A DNA stretch of 64,000 nucleotides from an alpha proteobacterium L41A (GTDB lineage: Bacteria; Pseudomonadota; Alphaproteobacteria; Caulobacterales; Caulobacteraceae), in assembly GCA_000335735.1 (NCBI GenBank), contig AMYY01000005.1, positions 57,632-121,631 on the forward strand, in the 5' to 3' direction. Positions 14,800 to 23,946 of this stretch are shown one piece after another; positions within the stretch are counted from its first letter, which is position 1, and every line of letters starts with the position of its first letter. A model generated the notes under the pieces. That model saw only the letters and a list, made by a program, of their open reading frames with translations, did not search any database and had not been told where the DNA came from. The translations under genes and the position numbers were made by a program.

Positions 14800-17643
14800 A
14801 TGCTAGAAAAAACTTTCGAACCCCAGGCCGCCGAGCCCCGTCTGTACGCCCAATGGGAAGAGAGCGGCCTGTTCGCGCCCCGCACCGACGGCGCCGCCGA
14901 GGCCTATTCGATCGTCATTCCGCCGCCCAACGTGACCGGCAGCCTGCATATCGGCCATGCGCTGAACAACACGCTGCAGGACATCCTGGCCCGCTATCAC
15001 CGAATGAAGGGCAAGGCGGTGCTGTGGCTGCCCGGCACGGACCACGCGGGCATCGCCACCCAGATGGTGGTCGAGCGTCAACTGGCCGCCGCCGGCAATG
15101 TCGGCAGGCGCGACATGGGCCGCGACGCCTTCATCGAGAAGATCTGGGAATGGAAGGCCGAGAGCGGCGGGACCATCGTGCGGCAGCTGCGCCGCTTGGG
15201 CGCGTCTTGCGACTGGTCGCGCGAGCGATTCACCCTGGACGAGGGGCTGAACGCGGCCGTCCGCAAGGTCTTCGTGCAACTGCACAAGGAAGGCTTGATC
15301 TATCGCGACAAGCGACTGGTGAACTGGGATCCGCATTTCCAGACCGCCATCTCAGACCTGGAGGTCGAGCAGCGCGAGGTCGACGGCGCCTATTGGCATT
15401 TCGCCTATCCGCTGGCCGACGGCGTGACCTACGAACACCCGGTCGCCTTCGACGAGGACGGCAAGGCGACGGAATGGGAGACGCGCGACTTCATCGTCGT
15501 CGCCACGACCCGGCCCGAGACCATGCTGGGCGACACCGGCGTGGCGGTGCATCCGGATGACGAACGCTATGCCGGCCTGGTCGGCAAGTTCGTGACACTG
15601 CCGATCACCGGCCGTCGCATCCCCATCGTCGCTGACGACTATGCTGATCCGACCAAGGGTTCGGGCGCGGTGAAGATCACGCCGGCGCATGATTTCAATG
15701 ACTTCGGCGTGGGCAAGCGCGCGGGACTCGAAGCGCTAAACATTATGGATGCCGAAGCGCGGATCACTGATGAAGACTCCCCGGAAGTTCCTGCCGAACT
15801 CGTGGGAATGGAACGTGAGAAGGCGCGCAAGGCCATCGTCATTCGTGCGGAAGAAGAAGGCTGGCTGCGCGAGATTGAGAAGACCAAACACGTCGTGCCG
15901 CACGGCGACCGGTCCGGCGTGGTCATCGAGCCGTGGCTGACGGACCAGTGGTACGTTGACGCTAAGGTCTTGGCCCAACCCGCGCTGAAGGCGGTGGAGC
16001 AGGGCGATACGGTGTTCGAGCCCAAGTCGTACGAGAAGATCTACTTCGAATGGCTGCGCAATATCGAGCCGTGGTGCATCTCGCGTCAACTTTGGTGGGG
16101 GCATCGTATTCCCGCTTGGTTTGGGCCACCCGCGGGCGAAGACGGCAAATGGGAAAGCGGGCCATTCAAGATATTTGTCGCCGAAAACGCGGCTGACGCG
16201 CTAGCGGAGGCCGAAGCATTCTACGGCTGTAAAGCAACCGAAAGCGACGCCGTTGGATGGGAAGCCGGCGAACCTGTAGATAGCTCCGACTATCCATATA
16301 CGGCCGTGCGTTTGAAGCAGGACGAAGACGTTCTCGACACCTGGTTCTCGTCTGCCCTGTGGCCGTTCTCGACCATGGGCTGGCCCGAGAAGACCGAGGA
16401 TCTGGAGCGGTTCTATCCGACCAGCGACTTGGTCACTGCGGCGGACATCATCTTCTTCTGGGTCGCCCGTATGATGATGATGGGCCAGCACTTCATGGGC
16501 GAGGTGCCGTTCAAGCGCGTCATCATCAATGGCCTCGTCCGCGACGAGAAGGGCCAGAAGATGAGCAAGTCCAAGGGGAACGTCATCGATCCCTTGGGCA
16601 TCATCGACGAGCTGGGCGCCGATCCCTTGCGCTTCACCATGGCCATCCTGTCCGGCACGCGGGACATCAAACTGTCGAAACAGCGGATCGAGGGATACCG
16701 CAACTTCGGCACCAAGCTGTGGAACGCCGCGCGCTTCAGTCAGATGAACGAGGCGCGCCGGGTGGCGGGCTTCGATCCCGCGAGCGTCGACCAAACGATC
16801 AACCGCTGGATCCGGGGCGAGCTGACCAAGGCCGAACGCGCTGTGTCGCAAGCCATCGAAGGCGGACGGTTCGACGATGCGGCGGGCGCGCTGTATCGCT
16901 TCGTCTGGAATGTGTTCTGTGACTGGTATCTGGAACTGGCCAAGCCGGTCTTCAACGGGGCCGATGAGGCCGCCAAGGCCGAGACGCGGGCGATGACCGC
17001 CTGGACGCTGGATCAGACGCTGAAGCTGCTGCATCCGGTCATGCCCTTCATCACCGAGGAACTGTGGGCCGAACTGGGCAAGGAGGGGGCACCCCGCGAT
17101 TTGGCGCGCGACGGCTTGCTGATCGGCGCCGAGTGGCCGGTGCTGCGGGACGCCTTCATCGACGCCTCGGCCGAGGCCGAGATCGGCTGGCTGGTCGATT
17201 TGGTCGGTGAGATTCGCGGTCTACGCGCCGAAATGAACGTGCCGCCGTCGGCCAAGCCGCCGCTGGCCTTTGTCGCGCCCGACGCCGTGACTGCCGAGCG
17301 GATCGCCCGGCACCGCGATCTGATCCTGACCCTGGGCCGGGTGTCCGAGGTCGGCTCGGCGGATGCGGCGCCGACAGGGGCCGTGACCTTCGTGTCCGGC
17401 GGTTCGACCATCGCCTTGTCCTTGGCGGGCATCATCGATCTGACCGCCGAACGGGCCCGTCTGGAGAAGGAAATCGCCGCCTTCGACAGCGACATCGGCC
17501 ATGTGAACAAGAAGCTGGGCAACCCCAACTTCGTGTCTCGCGCCGCGCCGGAAGTCGTCGACGAACAGCGCGCCAAGCTGGCTGAGGCCGAGGCGGGCAA
17601 GGTCAAGCTGCAGGCGGCGCTGGCGCGTCTGGCGTCGCTTTGA
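14800..17643 (+). CDS. valS: Valyl-tRNA synthetase
   Basis: Class I synthetase that charges tRNA-Val and edits misactivated threonine. The 947-residue product has HIGH in [10 protein letters not shown] (near residue 50), the CP1 editing domain with [17 protein letters not shown] (near 588), the anticodon-binding domain and a C-terminal coiled coil ([19 protein letters not shown]). ATG 14800 matches the family's [16 protein letters not shown] start; the longer open frame would include shadow sequence of the preceding gene. No strong Shine-Dalgarno is visible, in keeping with coupling to the upstream ORF. The segment 15720-16320 has lower GC and different codon choice from the rest of the gene. 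Confidence 0.95.
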   Translation: MLEKTFEPQAAEPRLYAQWEESGLFAPRTDGAAEAYSIVIPPPNVTGSLHIGHALNNTLQDILARYHRMKGKAVLWLPGTDHAGIATQMVVERQLAAAGNVGRRDMGRDAFIEKIWEWKAESGGTIVRQLRRLGASCDWSRERFTLDEGLNAAVRKVFVQLHKEGLIYRDKRLVNWDPHFQTAISDLEVEQREVDGAYWHFAYPLADGVTYEHPVAFDEDGKATEWETRDFIVVATTRPETMLGDTGVAVHPDDERYAGLVGKFVTLPITGRRIPIVADDYADPTKGSGAVKITPAHDFNDFGVGKRAGLEALNIMDAEARITDEDSPEVPAELVGMEREKARKAIVIRAEEEGWLREIEKTKHVVPHGDRSGVVIEPWLTDQWYVDAKVLAQPALKAVEQGDTVFEPKSYEKIYFEWLRNIEPWCISRQLWWGHRIPAWFGPPAGEDGKWESGPFKIFVAENAADALAEAEAFYGCKATESDAVGWEAGEPVDSSDYPYTAVRLKQDEDVLDTWFSSALWPFSTMGWPEKTEDLERFYPTSDLVTAADIIFFWVARMMMMGQHFMGEVPFKRVIINGLVRDEKGQKMSKSKGNVIDPLGIIDELGADPLRFTMAILSGTRDIKLSKQRIEGYRNFGTKLWNAARFSQMNEARRVAGFDPASVDQTINRWIRGELTKAERAVSQAIEGGRFDDAAGALYRFVWNVFCDWYLELAKPVFNGADEAAKAETRAMTAWTLDQTLKLLHPVMPFITEELWAELGKEGAPRDLARDGLLIGAEWPVLRDAFIDASAEAEIGWLVDLVGEIRGLRAEMNVPPSAKPPLAFVAPDAVTAERIARHRDLILTLGRVSEVGSADAAPTGAVTFVSGGSTIALSLAGIIDLTAERARLEKEIAAFDSDIGHVNKKLGNPNFVSRAAPEVVDEQRAKLAEAEAGKVKLQAALARLASL

Positions 17644-17664
17644 CGCCCTGATGAAAGCAAGGCC

Positions 17665-18396
17665 GTGAAGACGCGGATTGATCAGCTTCTGGTCGCACGC
17701 GGCCTGTTCGACAGCCGCTCGCAAGCGCGCGCCGCGATCGAGGCGGGGCTGGTTCTGGCCGACGGCGCGCTCGTGCGGAGGGCGTCCGAACAGTTCGCGG
17801 ACGACATCGCGCTGGAGGCCCAACCCGCCCACCCGTGGGTCGGGCGGGGCGCGCTGAAGCTGGACCACGCCCTGACCCTGTGGCCCGTCCTCGTGAAGGG
17901 CAGGGTGGCGCTGGATGTCGGCGCATCGACCGGCGGCTTTGCCGAGGTTTTGCTGAACCGAGGCGCGGCCAAGGTGTTCGCCGTCGACGTCGGCTTCGGC
18001 CAGATGCACGCACGGGTGTCGTCCGATCCCCGCGTGGTCAATCTGGAGCGCACCGATGCGCGGGACCTGACGCCTGATCTGATCCGGCAGCCGCCGTCGC
18101 TGGTGGTCTGCGACGCCAGCTTCATCAGCCTGATCAAGGTTCTCCCGGTCGCGCTCGACCTAGCGACGCCTGGCGCGGATCTGGTCACCCTGGTCAAGCC
18201 GCAGTTCGAGGCCGATGGCCCGGGCGGCGGCAAGAAGGGCGTGATCAAGGATGCGGCGGCGCATGCGGCCGCTGTGGAGCGCGTGCGCGATTGGCTGGAA
18301 GCGCTGGGTTGGACGGTTCAGGCGACAACCGAAAGTCCAATCACCGGCGGCGACGGCAATCTTGAGTTCCTGCTCTGGGCCAAGAAGCCGGGCTAG
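17665..18396 (+). CDS. tlyA: TlyA-type rRNA 2'-O-methyltransferase / hemolysin-family protein
   Basis: TlyA proteins 2'-O-methylate 16S and/or 23S rRNA cytidines using SAM. The 243-residue protein has an N-terminal S4 RNA-binding domain (RIDQLLVARGLFDSRSQARAAIEAGLV-like, residues 3-60) and an FtsJ-type Rossmann methyltransferase domain with ALDVGASTGGFAEVLL (near residue 80), VVCDASFISL and LVKPQFEA. The start is GTG 17665, since no ATG lies in frame. It lies 21 bases after valS in the same direction and may be co-transcribed. Confidence 0.9.
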   Translation: MKTRIDQLLVARGLFDSRSQARAAIEAGLVLADGALVRRASEQFADDIALEAQPAHPWVGRGALKLDHALTLWPVLVKGRVALDVGASTGGFAEVLLNRGAAKVFAVDVGFGQMHARVSSDPRVVNLERTDARDLTPDLIRQPPSLVVCDASFISLIKVLPVALDLATPGADLVTLVKPQFEADGPGGGKKGVIKDAAAHAAAVERVRDWLEALGWTVQATTESPITGGDGNLEFLLWAKKPG

Positions 18397-18412
18397 GGCC
18401 ATAACCTCACAA

Positions 18413-18484
18413 CGGGCTCAAGTACGCCGACGGCCGGTAGCCCCAAAGCGGGCTCAAGTAGGCCAGTGGCCGATAGCCCCAAAA
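18413..18484. repeat. Two tandem copies of a 36-bp unit
   Basis: Copies at 18413-18448 and 18449-18484 share CGGGCTCAAGTA and TAGCCCCAAA and differ at a handful of inner positions. The unit length is a multiple of three and the minus strand is open here, but that frame continues only into terminator and shadow sequence, so I do not call a gene. Confidence 0.75.
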
Positions 18485-18520
18485 CAGAGAGAAACCGCCG
18501 GAGGATTGCTCCTCCGGCGG
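18481..18520 (-). terminator. Terminator of the glycine-zipper protein gene
   Basis: CCGCCGGAGG (18495-18504), 6-base loop, CCTCCGGCGG (18511-18520). On the minus strand the stem is followed by a T-rich stretch (18494-18481), so it terminates the gene starting at 19219. Confidence 0.8.
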
Positions 18521-18556
18521 CTCCGTCACGTCGTCGATCGACAGGGGGGCTGAAAA

Positions 18557-19219
18557 TTAATCGACGACGCGATAGCGGCCGTACTGGTCGGGGCAGGTAC
18601 GGACGTAGCGCGTGTCCGTGCGACCGTCCGGCAGACGGATCTGGCTTTCGGCCAGGCGGCATCCGTCTGAATTCTGATAGGATTCGACCAGGCGCGAACG
18701 GTCGTCGTAATAGCCGCCACGGCTGTAGGCATAGTCGTCGCGACGGTCGTAGTCGTCGTAGCGATAGCCTTGATCGCCGGTGTAGCGATCATCGTAATAG
18801 CCGTAGCTCGGTTGGCTGTAGCCCTGGGCATAGTAGCCGTTCGAACCATAGCTGCTCTGATAGCTGCGGCAGGCGTCCGAGCTGGAGCGACCGACCTGAG
18901 ACCCGACGACAGCGCCTAGAACGCCCCCCAGGATGCTGCCCTCGGTGCGGCGGCCGCGTGCGGCCAGTTGCGAACCGATGACGGCGCCCGCGCCGCCGCC
19001 GATCACCGCGCCGGCGCCGGTGCGGCCTTGGCGCTCACGCGCGCAAGGATCGTAATAGCGGCCGCTGTTGTAATCATACGAGCGGCTGTAGGCGCCCGTG
19101 CCGTAGTTCTGGCTATAGCCGCTGCCGTAATAGACTTGAGCCGACGCCGTAAGCGGGGCGGCCGTGACGCCGAACGCCAGGGCGGCGACGGCGGCGATGG
19201 ATGTTTTCGTGAGACGCAT
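18557..19219 (-). CDS. Secreted glycine-zipper protein with Tyr/Arg/Asp-rich region
   Basis: A 220-residue exported protein. It has a signal peptide (KTSIAAVAALAFGVTAAPLTASA), a Tyr/Ser/Gly-rich stretch (YYGSGYSQNYGTG), then a glycine-zipper 2TM-like segment (TGAGAVIGGGAGAVIGSQLA and ILGGVLGAVVGSQVG), a Tyr/Asp/Arg repeat region, and a C-terminal domain with two Cys (GCRLAESQIRLPDGR, VRTCPDQYGRY). The zipper is found in outer-membrane or periplasmic lipoprotein-like proteins; function is unknown. ATG 19219 was chosen at the signal peptide, with AGAGGG upstream. Confidence 0.8.
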   Translation of the reverse strand: MRLTKTSIAAVAALAFGVTAAPLTASAQVYYGSGYSQNYGTGAYSRSYDYNSGRYYDPCARERQGRTGAGAVIGGGAGAVIGSQLAARGRRTEGSILGGVLGAVVGSQVGRSSSDACRSYQSSYGSNGYYAQGYSQPSYGYYDDRYTGDQGYRYDDYDRRDDYAYSRGGYYDDRSRLVESYQNSDGCRLAESQIRLPDGRTDTRYVRTCPDQYGRYRVVD

Positions 19220-19414
19220 TTTCCAACCCTCTGAGGACCGAACGGTTTCCGTCAAACGTTAACGGCAAAGCCTCGTGTCTCGTTGCAATGGGATTTACGA
19301 CGGCGAAGCTGAACAGCAATTGATCGGTTCGTTCATCTTCGTTCATGTTGAGCCGGTCCGCCGTTGCGGCCCCGTGGCTTGAGCGAAAGGGGACGCCCGG
19401 CTAGAAGTCCGCCG

Positions 19415-20659
19415 ATGGACATCTTCACCATCGACCGCGTCGGCGGCCAGGGCGACGGCGTCGCCCAGACGCCGTCCGGCCCGGTGTTCGCCGGCCTGAC
19501 CTTGCCCGGCGAAACGGTGCGCGGCGTCGTCGTGGACGGGCGGCTGGAAGAGGTCGAGATCATCACGCCCAGCTCTGACCGCATCGCACCGGTCTCGCCC
19601 CAGTATGGCGACTGTGGCGGCTGCTCGCTGCAGCATTGGTCGCAAATGCCGTATCTCGATTGGAAGCGAGAACAGGTGCGCCTGGCCCTGGCGCGCGAGC
19701 GGATCGAGACCGAGATCGAGGCGACGGTGGCGACCCCGCCGGCCAGCCGTCGCCGTTTGGCGCTTCATGCCCGTCGCACCCAGGATGGACGGGTGGTGCT
19801 GGGTTTCAAGGCGCGCCGCTCCTGGCGGCTGGTCGAGGTGACGGCCTGTCCGGTCGCCGATCCCCGGATCGTGGCGGCCATTCCGGCGCTGACCCAGGTC
19901 GCGGTTGCGTTTTTCGAACATCCGAAATCGGCGCCGACCCTGCACGTCACCTGGACCCTGTCGGGGCTGGACGTTGATGTGACCGGGGTCGAAAGGCGCT
20001 CGGGCGGCGGCCTGTCGGCTGACGCCCAGATGAAGGCCATCCAGGCGGCGCACCGGGCCGATCTGGCGCGCCTCAGCCTGGCTGGCGACACCCTGGTGAT
20101 GGCGCGCCAGCCCAAGGTGGCGTTCGGTCCTGCGACCGTGTCCCTGCCGGCGGGCGGTTTCCTGCAGGCGGTCCCTCAGGCCGAGGCGGCGATGGTTTCT
20201 CGCGCGCTGACGGCGGTGAAGGGCGCCAAGAAGATCGCCGATCTGTTCTGCGGCGCGGGAACATTCACCTTCCCGTTGGCCACGGTCGCGCCGGTGATCG
20301 CGGCGGACGCATCTAAGTCGGGCATCGATGCGCTGAAGGCCGCCGTCGGTTCGGCCAAAGGAATGAAGGCCGTCACGGCCGAGGCGCGCGATCTGTTTCG
20401 TCGGCCGATGAATCCCTATGACCTGAAGGGGTGCGACGCCATTGTGTTCGACCCGCCGCGGGCCGGCGCGATCGACCAGACGGCTCAGATCGCGGACACC
20501 AAGGCCGGCGTCGTCGTGGGCGTGTCGTGCAATCCTCAGACCTTTGCGCGTGATGCACGGGTGCTGATCGACGCCGGTTTTCGGCTGGGGACGGTGACGC
20601 CGGTGGATCAATTCCTGTGGTCCTCGCACGTCGAACTGGTGGGGGTTTTCACACGATGA
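19415..20659 (+). CDS. Class I RNA (uracil-5-)-methyltransferase, RlmD/RumA-like
   Basis: SAM-dependent m5U methyltransferase acting on 23S rRNA or tRNA. The 414-residue protein has a short TRAM-like N-terminal region, a Cys cluster CGGCSLQHW near residue 65 (two of the Fe-S ligands of RumA, with CPVAD later), the SAM motif IADLFCGAGTFTFPLA near residue 285, and the catalytic region DPPRAG followed by VVGVSCNPQTFARD, in which SCN holds the nucleophilic Cys. ATG 19415 begins at MDIFTIDRVG; the upstream open frame is rejected. Its stop overlaps the next gene by four bases. Confidence 0.9.
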   Translation: MDIFTIDRVGGQGDGVAQTPSGPVFAGLTLPGETVRGVVVDGRLEEVEIITPSSDRIAPVSPQYGDCGGCSLQHWSQMPYLDWKREQVRLALARERIETEIEATVATPPASRRRLALHARRTQDGRVVLGFKARRSWRLVEVTACPVADPRIVAAIPALTQVAVAFFEHPKSAPTLHVTWTLSGLDVDVTGVERRSGGGLSADAQMKAIQAAHRADLARLSLAGDTLVMARQPKVAFGPATVSLPAGGFLQAVPQAEAAMVSRALTAVKGAKKIADLFCGAGTFTFPLATVAPVIAADASKSGIDALKAAVGSAKGMKAVTAEARDLFRRPMNPYDLKGCDAIVFDPPRAGAIDQTAQIADTKAGVVVGVSCNPQTFARDARVLIDAGFRLGTVTPVDQFLWSSHVELVGVFTR

Positions 20660-21057
20660 CGTTTGACGGCACGAATGAAGAGGACGGCGGCGGCTTCGAC
20701 GCCGACGACTGGATGCGGCTGAAGCCATTCACGGGCGCCGTGGCGACGCTGGACGAGGTTCAGGCCCGACGCGCCGTTTTCGCCTTGGGCGAGACCGACG
20801 ATCCGCGTCCCATCGTCATGGACCTGCCCCAGCCGGTCATCTGGTGGGAAGAGGACGGCGAACAGGCGGCGGTGGCCGTTCAGGCCGAAAGCCATCTCGG
20901 CGCCGATGGCGAGGAGATGGAAATCCTGGGTCTGATCCTGCCGGACGGGGAGGGCGCGGTGGCCCTGATGGAGGACGTCGATCTGGTCGATGCTGCCGAC
21001 CCCACCTGGCGCGATCTGGTCACACGCGCCATCGATCCATCGGCGGCGGACAACTAA
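20656..21057 (+). CDS. Conserved-looking hypothetical acidic protein
   Basis: A 133-residue, strongly acidic cytoplasmic protein (many Asp/Glu; DDWMRLKPFTGAVATLDEVQ, VIWWEEDGEQAAVAVQ). No signal peptide or membrane segment. ATG 20656 overlaps the methyltransferase stop (ATGA), so it is translationally coupled and may act with it. No family recognised. Its 3' end overlaps the convergent radical SAM gene by four bases. Confidence 0.7.
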   Translation: MTFDGTNEEDGGGFDADDWMRLKPFTGAVATLDEVQARRAVFALGETDDPRPIVMDLPQPVIWWEEDGEQAAVAVQAESHLGADGEEMEILGLILPDGEGAVALMEDVDLVDAADPTWRDLVTRAIDPSAADN

Positions 21058-22118
21058 CCGAACAACTCCAGCTGCGGCCGAGCGTCTGCGGGCACGCGGA
21101 ACTGGGTTTCGTCCAGCAGGCGGTGCGGCGTGTCGAGACCGTAGCGTTTGACGGCGGCCTTGAAACGCGTTCCGATCAGTTCGGCGACGGGGCCGGTTCC
21201 CTTCATCCGCTGAGACCAGTCGGCGTCGTAATCCTTGCCGCCGCGCGTCTGGCGGATCAGCGACATGACGCGCGCGGCGCGATCCGGGCGGGCGTCGGCC
21301 AGCCATTCCCGAAACAGATCCTTGATCTCAAGCGGCAGACGCAGGGTGACATACATGGCCCGCGTCGCCCCGGCCTTGGCGGCGGCTTCCAGTATGGCTT
21401 CCAGTTCGTGATCGTTCAGACCGGGAATGACGGGGGCGAACCCGACCCCGACCGGACAACCGGCGTCCGCCAGGCGGCTGATGGCCTCCAGCCGTTTGGC
21501 GGGGGTAGAGGCGCGCGGCTCCATCGCCCGCGCCAGCCCACGATCCAGAGTGGTGATGGAGACGAAGGCCGAGGCCAGCCCCGCCTTGCCCATCGGGCCC
21601 AGAATGTCGGCATCGCGCGCGATCAACACCGACTTGGTGATGATGCTGAACGGGTGATTGAACCGCTGCATGACCTCCAGGATCGAGCGCGTCGACTTCA
21701 GATCACGTTCGACCGGCTGATAGGGGTCTGTATTGCCGCCTATGTGGATGCGCTTGCATCGGTATCGGGGTGCGAGGAACGCCTGTTCCAGCAGACTTGC
21801 GGCCTGGGGCTTGAAGAAGATCCGGCTCTCGAAATCCAGGCCCGGGGATAGGCCCATCCAGGCATGGGACGGACGGGCGTAACAGTAGATGCAGCCATGT
21901 TCGCAACCTTTGTACGGGTTGATGGAGCGGTCGAAGCCGATGTCCGGACTGTCGTTCCGGGCGATGATGGTGCGGGCGTGTTCAGGGGTGAGGGTGGTGC
22001 GCAGCGGCGCGGCCTCGGCGTCGTCCTGCGTCCAGCCGTCATCAAACGATTGATGCTGCTCAGGCTCGTATCGGCCGCTGGCATTCGAACGCGCGCCTCT
22101 TCCCTTGGCGGTTTCCAT
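21054..22118 (-). CDS. PA0069-family (SplB-like) radical SAM protein
   Basis: Radical SAM enzyme related in its core to spore photoproduct lyase; the reaction of the PA0069 family is not established. The 354-residue protein binds a 4Fe-4S cluster through C72, C76 and C79 (GCEHGCIYCYARPSH). Conserved GGNTDPYQPVER and FSIITKSVLIARD follow, with a Lys-rich C-terminal segment. ATG 22118 gives the family start. A compound LexA-like site lies 26-49 bases upstream, so induction by DNA damage is plausible and would suit a nucleic-acid repair role; that is inference. Confidence 0.9.
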   Translation of the reverse strand: METAKGRGARSNASGRYEPEQHQSFDDGWTQDDAEAAPLRTTLTPEHARTIIARNDSPDIGFDRSINPYKGCEHGCIYCYARPSHAWMGLSPGLDFESRIFFKPQAASLLEQAFLAPRYRCKRIHIGGNTDPYQPVERDLKSTRSILEVMQRFNHPFSIITKSVLIARDADILGPMGKAGLASAFVSITTLDRGLARAMEPRASTPAKRLEAISRLADAGCPVGVGFAPVIPGLNDHELEAILEAAAKAGATRAMYVTLRLPLEIKDLFREWLADARPDRAARVMSLIRQTRGGKDYDADWSQRMKGTGPVAELIGTRFKAAVKRYGLDTPHRLLDETQFRVPADARPQLELFG

Positions 22119-22143
22119 GGGAAGGACGATGCGACATTAAATA

Positions 22144-22167
22144 GAACAAAGCAAGAACATTTGTTCT
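22144..22167 (-). promoter_or_regulatory. LexA (SOS) box, direct-repeat and palindromic half-sites
   Basis: Read on +, GAAC (22144-22147), seven bases, GAAC (22155-22158): on the gene's strand this is GTTC-N7-GTTC, the LexA box of alphaproteobacteria. The second GAAC also forms GAAC-N4-GTTC with 22163-22166, the palindromic form known from Firmicutes. The site lies between the carboxypeptidase stop and the radical SAM start. Confidence 0.75.
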
Positions 22168-22180
22168 CGCCGATTTGGCC

Positions 22181-23671
22181 TCAGTCGGGGCCGATGACCA
22201 TGCAGGTCACGCGACGTGCAGCCAGCGCCTCGCAGGCGGACTTTGCGCCGGTTTCGGTCAGGCCGACGAAGCGCGAGCGATACCAGTCTCCGGCGGTCTG
22301 GACGTTGCGCTCTGCGGTGGCGAACTGGTCGCGGAAACGGCGGTTGACCTCGGTCAGCCAGTCTGTCGCCACCTTCTCTTCGCGGAAGGCCCCGACCTGC
22401 ACCGCCCAGCGACCGGCCGGTGTGCGGGGTGCGGCGCGGGCGGGTTCACGCGTTGCGGACGACGCCGAGCGACGGGGCGTGGTGGACGGCGCGACAGCAG
22501 CATTGGCCGGCGCGCCGTTCAGCGAAGCGGTGACATTGCGGGGCGCACGCGGAGCGGCGGAGGCGGCCGGCGCCGAACCAATCGGCGGCAGCGTCGCGGC
22601 GGCCCGCTGGCTGGCTGCGCGCTCCGACGGGGCAGGGGCGACGCGGGTCGGCAGGGCGGCGGGCGCAGGTGCGGCCGTATAGGCGACAGCGGTGGATTCC
22701 GCGCCGACGCCGTCTTCGTCGTCATTGACCGAAGCATAGGCGATCGGGGCGTCGGCGATTGCCGACCCGACGCCGAACCCGCGCTGCTCGAAGAAGGTCT
22801 GCGCCACCTGGATCCGCTCGCCCTGGGCGCGGCGGCGCTCGACCTCGAACCCGGTGTCCATCAGCTCGGCGACGTGGGCGTTGCGGCTGGCTGTCGAACG
22901 GCCGCCCAGGACCACGGTGATCAGGCGTCGTCCGTCACGCACGGCCGAGGCGGCGAGGTTGTAGCCCGAGGCGTTAGTGTAACCGGTCTTCATCCCGTCA
23001 TAGCCACGCCCGGTCGGCAGCAGGCCGTTGGTGTTGCGATAGTTGCGGCCGTTGTAGGCCCAGTCGTGAAGGCCGAAATAACTGTAGTACTGAGGGAAAT
23101 CGCGCATGATCGCTCGCGCCAGAATGGCTTGGTCGCGCGCGGAGGTCACCTGACGTGCGTCCGGCAGGCCGTTTGCGGTGTAGTACCGCGTCTGGGTCAT
23201 GCCCAGCTGCGCGGCCTTCTGCGTCATCATATTGGTGAAGCGGGCTTCCGATCCGCCAATGTGCTCACCGATGGCCAGGGCCATGTCGTTGGCGGACCGC
23301 ACGGCGGTAGCGCGCATGGCGTTGTCCAGGGTGATGGTCTGACCTGCAGCCAGGCCCAGTTTTGACGGCGGCTGGGACGCGGCGCGCGGCGAGATCGTCA
23401 GCACGTCGTTCACATTGGCCTTGCCCTGAGACAACGCCTCGAAGGTCAGATACAGCGTCATCATCTTGGTCAGCGAGGCTGGATAGCGGCGGCTGTCGGC
23501 GTTTCGCGCGAACAGGACCTCGCCCGTGGCGGCGTCGATCACGATGGCGGCGTAGCGGCTGTTCTCCTGGGCCGAGTAGGCGGTCTGGGCCTCGATCGGC
23601 CTGACGTTCGCGCCAAGAACCAGTGAAAGCGCAAGGACGGCGAACAGGCCACGGCGGAGAAAAGCGATCAT
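22181..23671 (-). CDS. D-alanyl-D-alanine carboxypeptidase with C-terminal SPOR domain
   Basis: Periplasmic low-molecular-weight penicillin-binding protein (peptidase family S11) that trims the terminal D-Ala from peptidoglycan stem peptides. The 496-residue protein has a signal peptide (to about residue 29), S66-L-T-K69, S126-A-N128 and K228-T-G230 as active-site motifs. A low-complexity Ala/Pro linker (about 330-415) leads to a SPOR domain (GRWAVQVGAFREE to the C-terminus), which binds denuded septal glycan and suggests a role at the division site. It reads alone, with the SOS-box promoter of the next gene after it. Confidence 0.93.
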   Translation of the reverse strand: MIAFLRRGLFAVLALSLVLGANVRPIEAQTAYSAQENSRYAAIVIDAATGEVLFARNADSRRYPASLTKMMTLYLTFEALSQGKANVNDVLTISPRAASQPPSKLGLAAGQTITLDNAMRATAVRSANDMALAIGEHIGGSEARFTNMMTQKAAQLGMTQTRYYTANGLPDARQVTSARDQAILARAIMRDFPQYYSYFGLHDWAYNGRNYRNTNGLLPTGRGYDGMKTGYTNASGYNLAASAVRDGRRLITVVLGGRSTASRNAHVAELMDTGFEVERRRAQGERIQVAQTFFEQRGFGVGSAIADAPIAYASVNDDEDGVGAESTAVAYTAAPAPAALPTRVAPAPSERAASQRAAATLPPIGSAPAASAAPRAPRNVTASLNGAPANAAVAPSTTPRRSASSATREPARAAPRTPAGRWAVQVGAFREEKVATDWLTEVNRRFRDQFATAERNVQTAGDWYRSRFVGLTETGAKSACEALAARRVTCMVIGPD

Positions 23672-23818
23672 GGGCGGGACAACCCCTCGGTGAGCAGGGT
23701 GCGACAGGCCCCCCGGCCGTCACGAACAAACAGCTAGCATAGGAAGCGCGGGTTTCGTGGTGGTTAACCGCGCGTCAACGCAAATTTGACCGGCCGATCA
23801 AGGTTATCGCTGATCACA

Positions 23819-23867
23819 TTGTGCATTGCACAAAACGCTTGAAAAACCTTCGCACTTGCAGCATATT
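23819..23867 (+). promoter_or_regulatory. Phasin promoter with an adjacent palindromic operator
   Basis: TTGTGCA-T-TGCACAA (23819-23833) is a perfect odd-centred palindrome. Right after it, TTGAAA (23839-23844), 17 bases and CATATT (23862-23867) form a promoter pair, leaving a leader of about 75 bases to the phasin ATG. TGC/GCA palindromes next to phasin genes are typical targets of PhaR, the polyhydroxyalkanoate-responsive repressor; that assignment is inferred. Confidence 0.55.
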
Positions 23868-23946
23868 GTGGGTCTGCGAGATCCTCTCGCGTCATTATTT
23901 CCGCCCTCAGGTCCGTCCCCAAGGGCCTTCTACCGGAGAGACGATC

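Noticed and set aside
18393..18662. Minus-strand ORF of 89 codons over the 36-bp repeats
   Set aside because: It crosses a terminator and the 3' part of a real gene, with Arg-rich shadow composition; the peptide repeat only reflects the DNA repeat.
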